Program-made: the position numbers and the translations under genes | In this document: piece after piece, positions 14,697 to 20,286 of the stretch | Position numbering within the stretch: position 1 is the first letter of the stretch | Layout of the letters: each line of letters starts with the position of its first letter | Notes under the pieces: generated by a model | The model's input: only the letters and a program-made list of their open reading frames with translations | Databases searched by the model: none | What the model was told of the DNA's origin: nothing | Source of the DNA: a virus | DNA length: 22,662 bases | IMG/VR virus record: IMGVR_UViG_3300032462_000097 | Coordinates: 1-22,662 of that record | Strand: one strand, 5' to 3'

Positions 14697-15077
14697 CTAT
14701 TCTAGTACTGATTCAATAGTGATGTTCAGGTTTTTGTTCTCTGACCTCTGTACAGCCTTGCCCCGTAGGTGTTCAATAGCGAAGTGTGAATTCTTTGTAG
14801 CAATGCGTTCGTCCACACTGTTCACCATAACTCCCACCCTCTTAATAGCATCAACTCCTATCTGTTGTAGCTCTGTCTCTATATAATCCAACGGTGTCTC
14901 TAGTTCCTCTTTTTTTCGTATTTTCCAAGCCCTTTCACCTTTATTCAATATAGTTGGTGTTTGAACTGCTACGGCTTTACTACCATTACCCTCTGACAAC
15001 TCTAGTGCTTTGAATTGTGCAATAACTCTTGGTGTTATTCTGTTGTATTGCCTGGGCTTCTTAGATTCTATACTCAT
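14697..15077 (-). CDS. Putative small terminase subunit / DNA-binding protein (126 aa)
   Basis: The N-terminal part (RITPRVIAQFKALELSEGNG, then SKAVAVQTPTILNKGERAW) can form a helix-turn-helix. The middle and end (DYIETELQQIGVDAIKRVGV, KNSHFAIEHLRGKAVQRSEN) resemble the helical C-terminal part of small terminase and terminase-like HTH proteins, where a phrase of the type RGKAxQR is common. This is pattern memory, not a search. Such proteins recognise the packaging site; the repeat array beginning at the very next base could be that site. Alternatively it is a replication initiator or a regulator of the divergent promoters. TATAAT ends 6 bases before the ATG and no ribosome site exists, so a leaderless mRNA is likely from that box. 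Confidence 0.6.
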   Translation of the reverse strand: MSIESKKPRQYNRITPRVIAQFKALELSEGNGSKAVAVQTPTILNKGERAWKIRKKEELETPLDYIETELQQIGVDAIKRVGVMVNSVDERIATKNSHFAIEHLRGKAVQRSENKNLNITIESVLE

Positions 15078-15083
15078 GTAATG

Positions 15084-15092
15084 ATTATACCA
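15084..15092 (-). promoter_or_regulatory. Extended -10 promoter adjoining the 126-residue gene
   Basis: On the minus strand the order is TGG-TATAAT-CATTAC-ATG, a perfect extended -10 box with exactly 6 bases before the start codon. Transcription would begin at or next to the ATG, giving a leaderless message. No good -35 hexamer is present. Confidence 0.55.
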
Positions 15093-15188
15093 CCATCAAG
15101 TATAACCACCAGAACATCGCGTTATGAATATCTGTCACCTGCTATTTATGGTGCAACAACTTGTTAAATATCCTTGTTTATTACTCTT

Positions 15189-15197
15189 ATTATACCA
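15189..15197 (-). promoter_or_regulatory. Second extended -10 box, upstream minus-strand promoter
   Basis: TGG-TATAAT occurs again on the minus strand, about 105 bases further from the gene. A weak TTGTTG lies 18 bases upstream of the hexamer. It would give a leader of about 105 bases and is divergent from the plus-strand promoter at 15246. Between it and the ATG are overlapping AACAACTTGTT/AACAAGT inverted pieces that could bind a regulator. Confidence 0.45.
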
Positions 15198-15245
15198 CGC
15201 CTACCCCTGTTACAACAAGTATATAAAAGATTATTCATAAAGTAG

Positions 15246-15274
15246 TTGACATACGGCCTATAGTTTGCTAATAT
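15246..15274 (+). promoter_or_regulatory. Early promoter P1 (sigma-70 type)
   Basis: TTGACA (15246-15251), a 17-base spacer and TAATAT (15269-15274) give a near-consensus promoter. It reads into the plus-strand small-gene and replication block. Its spacer contains CCTATAGTTTG, nearly identical to that of the promoter at 21371, and in total 24 of 29 positions agree. Transcription should start near 15281, leaving a leader of about 170 bases. Confidence 0.85.
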
Positions 15275-15388
15275 ATAAGTAGTCAATTGTTACACGGCAA
15301 GCGACAACAGCAATCAATACAGATCAGCACCAGGCGCAAGCCCTGAAGTACAAAAAGCAAGCTACTGATTACACTGATTGACAATATA

Positions 15389-15413
15389 GCGGGGCTAGCA
15401 GTACTAGTCCCGC
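15389..15413 (+). ncRNA. Stable hairpin in the early leader RNA
   Basis: GCGGGGCTAG and CTAGTCCCGC pair as a 10-bp stem (one G-U) around the 5-base loop CAGTA. No T-run follows, so it is not a normal terminator. GGCGC at about 15333 can also pair with GCGCC just after the stem, enclosing the leader. It lies 40 bases before the first small gene. The 15078-15452 stretch otherwise contains only the divergent promoters and this leader. Confidence 0.5.
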
Positions 15414-15452
15414 GCCATATAAAACTAATAATCACAAAAGGGGATCAAAGTT

Positions 15453-15521
15453 ATGACACAAATTAAAGTAATACACCTATTAGCAAGCGGTACTACTATC
15501 GTAGTAAGACGGGTTAAATAA
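15453..15521 (+). CDS. Tiny leader peptide (22 aa)
   Basis: This is a short frame with product MTQIKVIHLLASGTTIVVRR plus VK, preceded by AAAGGGG about 10 bases before the ATG. It ends in TAATG, overlapping the next gene start. It may be a real small protein (hydrophobic core with basic end) or a translated leader that controls entry into the next genes. No family is recognised. Confidence 0.45.
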   Translation: MTQIKVIHLLASGTTIVVRRVK

Positions 15522-15637
15522 TGAACATATTCACAATTAAGCACTATCAAACACCTAATAAGATCATATTTAAAACATTCAAGACTGTTGCATACTTCGG
15601 TAGTGCAATACTTTTCGGACAACTAATAATTAAGTAA
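15521..15637 (+). CDS. Small basic membrane-like peptide (38 aa)
   Basis: The ATG overlaps the preceding stop (TAATG). The product starts MNIFTIKHYQTPNKIIFKTF and ends VAYFGSAILFGQLIIK, a basic N-terminus followed by about 15 hydrophobic residues that could be a short membrane helix. No good ribosome site is present, so translation probably depends on coupling. The function is unknown. Confidence 0.45.
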   Translation: MNIFTIKHYQTPNKIIFKTFKTVAYFGSAILFGQLIIK

Positions 15638-15658
15638 ATAGACAAAGGAGTTATTACA

Positions 15659-15973
15659 ATGAAAAAACGAGACAAAATAGCAGAATACAACAAGTTACAC
15701 GATAACTACTATATAACAGATATCAAGAAAATGACCGAAGCGGAGATTGAAGGGCGTATAAAATATGGCGCAAGATCACTAGATGACTGCTACAAGAGTT
15801 ACAGCAACCAAAAACGGTCAAGCTACCAGGCTATATTGAACACCTATGAACCTAGAATACTAGCAGTTACAGGATCAAGTTTTAGCTATAGCGTGCTACT
15901 TATGGCAAGTAATAACGATATGCTACTGATAACCAAAAGCAATAATTACCTGATAGAAAGGGTTCAATCATGA
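15659..15973 (+). CDS. Unknown early phage protein (104 aa)
   Basis: AAAGGAG precedes the ATG by 8 bases. The N-terminal half is helical and charged (MKKRDKIAEYNKLHDNYYIT, KKMTEAEIEGRIKYGA). The C-terminal half is a beta-type segment (ILAVTGSSFSYSVLLMASNN then DMLLITKSNNYLIERV). The stop overlaps the next ATG by 4 bases (ATGA). It is the first sizeable gene of the early operon, a place where host-takeover proteins often lie. No family is recognised. Confidence 0.7.
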   Translation: MKKRDKIAEYNKLHDNYYITDIKKMTEAEIEGRIKYGARSLDDCYKSYSNQKRSSYQAILNTYEPRILAVTGSSFSYSVLLMASNNDMLLITKSNNYLIERVQS

Positions 15974-16170
15974 GTATGTATCTAAACTTTGAACCACATT
16001 CATGGTATAGGGGTTTTGCAATAGAAAAGACAGGTATAAGTCATAATGACATTACTAACTATCCCTATAATGCTTATACCGATGATGGTAATACGTACAC
16101 TATTGTAGAATTGCATGCAACAACATTAAAGCAATTAAAACAATCAATAACAAATTACAGGAGTAAATAA
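15970..16170 (+). CDS. Unknown early phage protein (66 aa)
   Basis: The start is set by ATGA overlap with the upstream gene. The product is rich in aromatic residues (MSMYLNFEPHSWYRGFAIEK, NYPYNAYTDDGNTYTIVEL) and ends with a short helix TLKQLKQSITNYRSK. It looks like a small alpha/beta domain. No family is recognised. Confidence 0.65.
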   Translation: MSMYLNFEPHSWYRGFAIEKTGISHNDITNYPYNAYTDDGNTYTIVELHATTLKQLKQSITNYRSK

Positions 16171-16172
16171 TC

Positions 16173-16316
16173 ATGAGCAAGCGTAAAACTCATTTTGAAA
16201 TGACAAAATATATCGGAAGTTGTGGATATTTTGCGACGGCTGGTAATTGTACAAAAGACAAAACAACCGTAACATGCAAAATTTGTAAAGATTTAATAAG
16301 CATAGGCAAGGAGTAA
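16173..16316 (+). CDS. Small four-cysteine, zinc-ribbon-like protein (47 aa)
   Basis: This short gene has product MSKRKTHFEMTKYIGSCGYF, then ATAGNCTKDKTTVTCKICKD and LISIGKE. Four cysteines (spacing C-x8-C-x8-C-x2-C) suggest a zinc-binding knuckle. AGGAG lies 9 bases before the ATG. Because the N-terminus is basic, nucleic-acid or host-protein binding is possible but unproven. Confidence 0.6.
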   Translation: MSKRKTHFEMTKYIGSCGYFATAGNCTKDKTTVTCKICKDLISIGKE

Positions 16317-16322
16317 ATAGCC

Positions 16323-16457
16323 ATGAAAATATCAATTGATCTTACAGAAAGTGATCTATATGAGTTGGTAAAGGGTGAAAGTTTTGACTGGAGCTATGAA
16401 AGCGATACAGGCGAAATGGTGCAAGTTCATTTATACAATGAGGAGTTTATAAAATGA
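16323..16457 (+). CDS. Small acidic early protein (44 aa)
   Basis: The product starts MKISIDLTESDLYELVKGES and contains FDWSYESDTGEMVQVHLYNE; it is acidic with a beta-alpha-beta feel. AAGGAG lies 9 bases before the ATG, in a context (AGGAGTAAATA) shared with the upstream gene. The stop overlaps the next start (ATGA). Function is unknown; acidic small early proteins can mimic DNA or bind host enzymes, which is speculation here. Confidence 0.6.
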   Translation: MKISIDLTESDLYELVKGESFDWSYESDTGEMVQVHLYNEEFIK

Positions 16458-16657
16458 CATATATATTACAAGTAAAGCGTTTTAACGACTTAATGCTGTT
16501 AAGAAAAAACTATGCAATGGTTATGACGTTAGGCAACGGGTCAATGGTAGATGAACCACGCAAAAATGGCTATGTGGTATACGGAGACAATTTTGCAAAA
16601 TGGTATTCAAACATTAAACAGGCAAAATTAGAATTAGAAAGTAGGATAGTATCATGA
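16454..16657 (+). CDS. Unknown small early protein (67 aa)
   Basis: GAGGAG lies 8 bases before the ATG, which overlaps the preceding stop. The product (MTYILQVKRFNDLMLLRKNY, AMVMTLGNGSMVDEPRKNGY, VVYGDNFAKWYSNIKQAKLE) looks like a compact alpha/beta domain with a final helix. Its own stop overlaps the next start (ATGA). No family is recognised. Confidence 0.65.
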   Translation: MTYILQVKRFNDLMLLRKNYAMVMTLGNGSMVDEPRKNGYVVYGDNFAKWYSNIKQAKLELESRIVS

Positions 16658-16854
16658 CAAGACGCGACTATGAACTACTGGCAACAGGCTTTAATAAAGC
16701 ATTAAATACCTGGACGCCTGATACGCAAGGACGCAAGGACTGTATTTATGCTATACACGATGCAATTATGACCATCGGGGATGCATTAGAACAAGACAAC
16801 AAAGCGTTTGATCGTGATCGTTTTCTAAGGGACTGTGGAATAGAAATTAAATAA
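16654..16854 (+). CDS. Small phage protein of a widespread hypothetical type (66 aa)
   Basis: The product begins MTRRDYELLATGFNKALNTW and ends AFDRDRFLRDCGIEIK. The combination of an N-terminal TRRDYELLA helix and a C-terminal FDRDRFLRDCG resembles a short hypothetical protein found in many phages and prophages, known to me only as an uncharacterised family. It is probably all-helical. The start overlaps the previous stop (ATGA). Confidence 0.7.
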   Translation: MTRRDYELLATGFNKALNTWTPDTQGRKDCIYAIHDAIMTIGDALEQDNKAFDRDRFLRDCGIEIK

Positions 16855-16965
16855 ATGAGTAGACGTAAAAAGCCATTGCAATATATAGATGATGGTTATA
16901 ACTGGATAATATTATTAAGTTGTTTATACATCATTGCAAGGGTAGTTATAGAGGTTACAGCATGA
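16855..16965 (+). CDS. Small single-span membrane peptide (36 aa)
   Basis: This frame starts one base after the previous stop. The product is MSRRKKPLQYIDDGYNWIIL, then LSCLYIIARVVIEVTA: a basic N-terminus followed by about 18 hydrophobic residues, as in a small inner-membrane peptide. Its TGA overlaps the ATG of the helicase by 4 bases, which both supports this gene and fixes the helicase start. The function is unknown. Confidence 0.55.
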   Translation: MSRRKKPLQYIDDGYNWIILLSCLYIIARVVIEVTA

Positions 16966-18206
16966 AATATACATTACGCCCGTATCAGCAAGAAATGGTC
17001 GATCTTGCGGTCAAGGAGCTGAACAGAGACAAGCCCAAGCCGTTTGTGTTACAAGCTGGTACGGGCGCTGGCAAGTCCCTGGTAATTGCGGGCATATGCC
17101 ATCAATTGCCAGGGAAGACACTAGTATTACAGCCTAGCCGTGAGTTGCTTAAACAGAATTATGACAAGATGCTTTCATACGATATTAAAGACGTCAAAAT
17201 ATATTCCGCGTCACTAGGTAAAAAAGAGATTGGCAACTATGTCATGGCGACAATTGGATCGATATATAAAAAGCCCGAACTATTCAAAGACTTTGAGTAT
17301 GTGATCATTGACGAATGCGACCTAGTGAACCCTAAAGAGATGGATACGATGTATAAAAAGTTTTTAACTGCTATCGGTTGCAATAATGTTTGTGGCTTGA
17401 CTGCTACGCCATACAGGACAGTATCAAAATTCTATACTGATGAGTGGGGCGGGTTATTCTACACCGCGCATTTAAAATGTATCACGCGTATAGGCTATCC
17501 AACATTTTGGAAAGGTATCAAATATAAGATTGAGACTCAGGAACTTATAGACGATGGTTATCTGTCGCCAATAAAATACTATATTGAACCAAGTGATATA
17601 TCAAAGCTGAAAGTGAATACCACGGGCGCGGACTTTACAGTGGACAGTCTCGAAGCCTGGGGCGCTGAGAAAGTGGCCAGGATATGTCAGGCAATAGAGT
17701 ACGCAAGAGACAATCATAAACGAGCGCTGGTCTTCTGTAGTTCACTAAGGCAAGCTAATGCCGTCCTTGACGCATTCTCAGGCGATTCTAGCTACATTCA
17801 GTTAGTAGATGGGAAAACACCCAAAAAAGAGCGTGAGGAGGCTGTCAGGCTATTCAAAACAGGCGATAGACCCGTCATGTTGAATGTCGGCGTGTTCCTG
17901 GCTGGGTTTGATGTTCCAGAATTGGATTGCATTATTTTTGCACGGCCAACACTAAGCCTTAGAGTTTGGTATCAAGCAGTCGGGCGTGGTGTCAGGTTAG
18001 ATCCTGGAGCGCCAGAGAAAGTGCTACATGTTTATGATCTGGCGGGGGTTACTGAATCATTGGGGCGCGTGGAGACTATTCAAGTACGGAGAGAGGCCCA
18101 CGGGTTCAGAGACGAGGTGTGGTCAGAACGTGGCAGAATGGACGAGACTCCACTTTTTAATTGGTTTGTTAAGAATAATAAATTCAAAGGAGTAAAGAAT
18201 GCTTAA
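16962..18206 (+). CDS. Superfamily 2 DNA/RNA helicase (414 aa)
   Basis: It is an ATP-dependent helicase or translocase with a UvrB/RAD3-like arrangement. Motifs seen: Q-like LRPYQQEMV (5-13), motif I GTGAGKS (33-39), motif II DECD (117-120), motif III GLTATPYR (145-152), and in the second domain RALVFCSSLRQA, LNVGVFLAGFDVPELDCI and motif VI QAVGRGVRLD. I start it at ATG 16962, because GAGG lies about 8 bases upstream and the ATG overlaps the preceding stop; a longer frame from 16920 has no ribosome site. The likely role is replication-fork or recombination remodelling in phage DNA synthesis, as it leads the replication genes. Confidence 0.9.
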   Translation: MKYTLRPYQQEMVDLAVKELNRDKPKPFVLQAGTGAGKSLVIAGICHQLPGKTLVLQPSRELLKQNYDKMLSYDIKDVKIYSASLGKKEIGNYVMATIGSIYKKPELFKDFEYVIIDECDLVNPKEMDTMYKKFLTAIGCNNVCGLTATPYRTVSKFYTDEWGGLFYTAHLKCITRIGYPTFWKGIKYKIETQELIDDGYLSPIKYYIEPSDISKLKVNTTGADFTVDSLEAWGAEKVARICQAIEYARDNHKRALVFCSSLRQANAVLDAFSGDSSYIQLVDGKTPKKEREEAVRLFKTGDRPVMLNVGVFLAGFDVPELDCIIFARPTLSLRVWYQAVGRGVRLDPGAPEKVLHVYDLAGVTESLGRVETIQVRREAHGFRDEVWSERGRMDETPLFNWFVKNNKFKGVKNA

Positions 18207-18540
18207 AACGAAAACATTTAAGGCCGTTTTTGAAGTGTTGGAGACCAACCGCAAATCACCAACGAACCCTGTAAGTCCACGGGACAGTGATCACGAGTTG
18301 TTAATACAATTCTTGCAACTGCATATGGGTATGGGGTTAAATCAAAAGCAGATAGACAAGATGCGTCAAATTAGTTTTGAGAGTATCACCCGTTGTCGGC
18401 GCAAGCTACAAGAAAACGGGGAGTTCTTGCCATCACCAGAAATAGCTAAAAAAAGGAGATTAAAAAGCTATGAGATACAACAGACTGCACCAAATGAATC
18501 ATCCGCTGGGATACAACGGCGCATTGAGGAGAATAATTAG
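18199..18540 (+). CDS. Helix-turn-helix-like early protein (113 aa)
   Basis: The start AAAGGAG-5 bases-ATG lies inside the helicase end (8-base overlap). Residues about 45-75 (MGLNQKQIDKMRQISFESIT, RCRRKLQENGEFLPS) look like a helix-turn-helix with the recognition helix in FESITRCRRKL, as in HTH-type regulators and some replication accessory proteins. A basic tail follows (KKRRLKSYEIQQ). A transcription regulator of the early operon or a helper of replication is possible. No specific family is assigned. Confidence 0.65.
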   Translation: MLKTKTFKAVFEVLETNRKSPTNPVSPRDSDHELLIQFLQLHMGMGLNQKQIDKMRQISFESITRCRRKLQENGEFLPSPEIAKKRRLKSYEIQQTAPNESSAGIQRRIEENN

Positions 18541-18688
18541 AGATCCTTTGGCCATTCTAAGCATTATTGCATTGACATACTGGTTAGTATTTATGTTTTC
18601 GTTTAGTGTTCAGAAATGGACGATAGACACCACATATAGGGTTGTTGTAAAACTGGATGGCCAGGTGTATGCTGAAAGGAAGTTTTAG
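18470..18688 (+). CDS. Single-span membrane protein (72 aa)
   Basis: This gene overlaps the last 71 bases of the HTH gene in another frame. AAGGAG lies 12 bases before the ATG, inside the upstream coding region. The product has a basic/polar start (MRYNRLHQMNHPLGYNGALR), a strong membrane segment (PLAILSIIALTYWLVFMFSF) and a beta-type tail (TYRVVVKLDGQVYAERKF) that would lie outside or inside the membrane. It continues well past the upstream stop without frame loss, which supports a real gene. The function is unknown. Confidence 0.6.
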   Translation: MRYNRLHQMNHPLGYNGALRRIIRDPLAILSIIALTYWLVFMFSFSVQKWTIDTTYRVVVKLDGQVYAERKF

Positions 18689-18721
18689 TGCTTCAAACCT
18701 AAAACTCAAATAATTAAAAAT

Positions 18722-18742
18722 CCCCGTAGGATTAGTACGGGG
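18722..18742. terminator. 7-bp GC hairpin with T-rich tail only on the minus side
   Basis: CCCCGTA and TACGGGG form a perfect stem with a 7-base loop. On the plus strand no T-run follows (TTAGTGCTTC). On the minus strand it is followed by ATTTTTAATTATTT, so it would terminate leftward, antisense transcription best. It may instead mark a processing or regulatory hairpin before the replication genes. It sits in the 124-base gap 18689-18812. Confidence 0.45.
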
Positions 18743-18812
18743 TTAGTGCTTCACCATCAACTGTAGCATCAACCCCTAAAACTTGTCAAGCGGATAAGTA
18801 AGAGAGGGTAGA

Positions 18813-19484
18813 ATGTCAAAATCAATATCAATGGACTTTGAGCTAGCAAAAGAGCTAGGGTTAGCACCAGCGCTGGTGTTTAACGAGTTAAGCTTCTGGT
18901 GCACCAGGGGCAAAAGAGAAGATGGTTGGGTTTATAAATCTTATAAAGAAATGATGGGTAGATTGCCATTATCTGAAAGCACCATAAGAAGATCCTATAA
19001 TGTTTTAATAGCAGCTAAATTGATAGAAACTAAAGTAATGAAAGTGGACGAAAAGCCTACTTTTCATTACAAATTGACCGAAACTATAGAATCAGCCAAA
19101 TTGACTGGTACTATAGAATCAGCCAAATTGACCGAAACTATTAATACAGTAATTAACAACAGTAAGAGTGCACCAAAACAAAAAGAAGAGAATCCACCAA
19201 AACAAAAAGAAGAAGAATTATTACTTTTGGTGAATAAGATTACTGGAAGGAATTTCAGAGTTTTTGGAATTAAGAGTGGAGTAAAGAAATTACTGAATAC
19301 TTTTTCTATGGTGGAAATAGAATCCGCACTTTCCGCGCTCGCAAATGATGATTGGCATAAAGATAAAATTAAAACATTCAGTGTTGATTATTTTATTAGA
19401 TCCACGACAATAGACCGATTCTTGGAGATCCACAACAAAAACAATTACCGCGACCCGCGAGTGTGGGGAGACAAGAATGTCTAA
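18813..19484 (+). CDS. DnaD-like replication protein / helicase loader candidate (223 aa)
   Basis: The N-terminal about 85 residues form a winged-helix domain as in phage DnaD/replisome-organiser proteins (ALVFNELSFWCTRGKREDGW, then LPLSESTIRRSYNVLIAAKL). A repeat-rich linker follows at about 87-135: three 9-residue units (KLTETIESA, KLTGTIESA, KLTETINTV) and a PKQKEE duplicate. The C-terminal part (LLLLVNKITGRNFRVFGIKS, SALSALANDDWHKDKIKTFS, DYFIRSTTIDRFLEIHN) matches the small C-terminal domain of phage DnaD-like proteins that recruits helicase. The gene precedes the helicase by an 8-base overlap, which fits a loader for it. GAGGG lies a few bases before the ATG. Confidence 0.8.
   Translation: MSKSISMDFELAKELGLAPALVFNELSFWCTRGKREDGWVYKSYKEMMGRLPLSESTIRRSYNVLIAAKLIETKVMKVDEKPTFHYKLTETIESAKLTGTIESAKLTETINTVINNSKSAPKQKEENPPKQKEEELLLLVNKITGRNFRVFGIKSGVKKLLNTFSMVEIESALSALANDDWHKDKIKTFSVDYFIRSTTIDRFLEIHNKNNYRDPRVWGDKNV
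19071..19142 (+). repeat. 27-base tandem repeat inside the helicase-loader gene
   Basis: Units begin at 19071, 19098 and 19125 (the third is partial), differing by a few bases. Each encodes 9 residues of the type KLTETIESA. A separate duplicate of CACCAAAACAAAAAGAAGA lies about 50 bases downstream. The repeats keep frame and lengthen the linker between the two domains, so they are a likely site of copy-number variation. Confidence 0.85.
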
Positions 19485-20283
19485 AAAAGTAAACCTAGGT
19501 GGCCAGATTGTTTACCTGACTGACTTTGATGCTGAGACCGATAAACTCTCTAAAGATTACGGGCGTACAAATCTCTATAGTTTTGGTTCAGTTGATTTAG
19601 ATAATTACATGTTTGGTGGGTATGGTCGTAGGAATGGTTATGAAATTGTAGTTCTCTTTGGTGATACGGGTATTGGGAAATCAACCGTAGCTTTGAACAT
19701 GATTGCTCCAGCAGTTGTCGATGGCGCTAAGGTAGGTTTGCTTATGCTGGAGGATGATGGCGCAGATGTTAATGCGAAGCTACAGAGAATTATGGGTAAA
19801 AATGTTTTAGGGGAACACAGAGAACAAATTCACTTTACCCCCCAGGATGTAGTGGACGGAGAAAAACTTTGGGGACTGGAGGATCTACTGGTGCTTATTG
19901 AAAAATGGTTCACACAACGCAAGATAGACATCTTGGTGCTTGATCCTATCCAGTTTGCATTTGAGTCAGCGGTATCCATCAAAGGGGAGAATGAATATAT
20001 CTCTCAACGTATTTTTATTAGAAAAATAAATTACTTGATGCGAAAACTCAATAAAACAATTATCTTGGTAAGCCACACAGCTAAAAACACCCAGGCCAAA
20101 GGCATGGGGCGTATTATTGGTTCCAGTGGTATCGCGGCTGGTGCAACAAAAACCATTGAGATTAAAAAAGATAAAGAGGGATACCTTTTTCTAAGGTTGT
20201 GGAAATCCAGGTTTACAGCTACGCCAGAGCATGAACGAGTATTTTCATTTGATGATAACCATAAATTCAGTAGACAAAATTAA
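19477..20283 (+). CDS. RecA-fold replicative DNA helicase, RepA/DnaB-C type (268 aa)
   Basis: The protein is the ATPase core of a hexameric helicase without the DnaB N-terminal domain. Marks: Walker A GDTGIGKST (62-70), LLMLEDD (88-94) carrying the catalytic acidic residues, Walker B DILVLDPIQF (151-160), sensor VSHTAKN (H200), GSSGIAAGATKTIEI and the C-terminal arginine/lysine stretch LRLWKSRFT (239-247). Length and order are typical of the short RepA/Twinkle-like group in phages. It overlaps the loader candidate by 8 bases and is followed 3 bases later by the primase, so the three likely act together at the fork. Confidence 0.88.
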   Translation: MSKKVNLGGQIVYLTDFDAETDKLSKDYGRTNLYSFGSVDLDNYMFGGYGRRNGYEIVVLFGDTGIGKSTVALNMIAPAVVDGAKVGLLMLEDDGADVNAKLQRIMGKNVLGEHREQIHFTPQDVVDGEKLWGLEDLLVLIEKWFTQRKIDILVLDPIQFAFESAVSIKGENEYISQRIFIRKINYLMRKLNKTIILVSHTAKNTQAKGMGRIIGSSGIAAGATKTIEIKKDKEGYLFLRLWKSRFTATPEHERVFSFDDNHKFSRQN

Positions 20284-20286
20284 GAT

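Noticed and set aside
15425-15622. 65-residue minus-strand frame opposite the first early genes
   Set aside because: It would be antisense to the P1 operon, has no ribosome site, and the plus-strand frames are linked by stop/start overlaps.
18571-18604. TTGACA-like box upstream of the loader gene
   Set aside because: The TTGACA inside the membrane-peptide gene has no -10 box at 16-18 bases, so I do not call a promoter.
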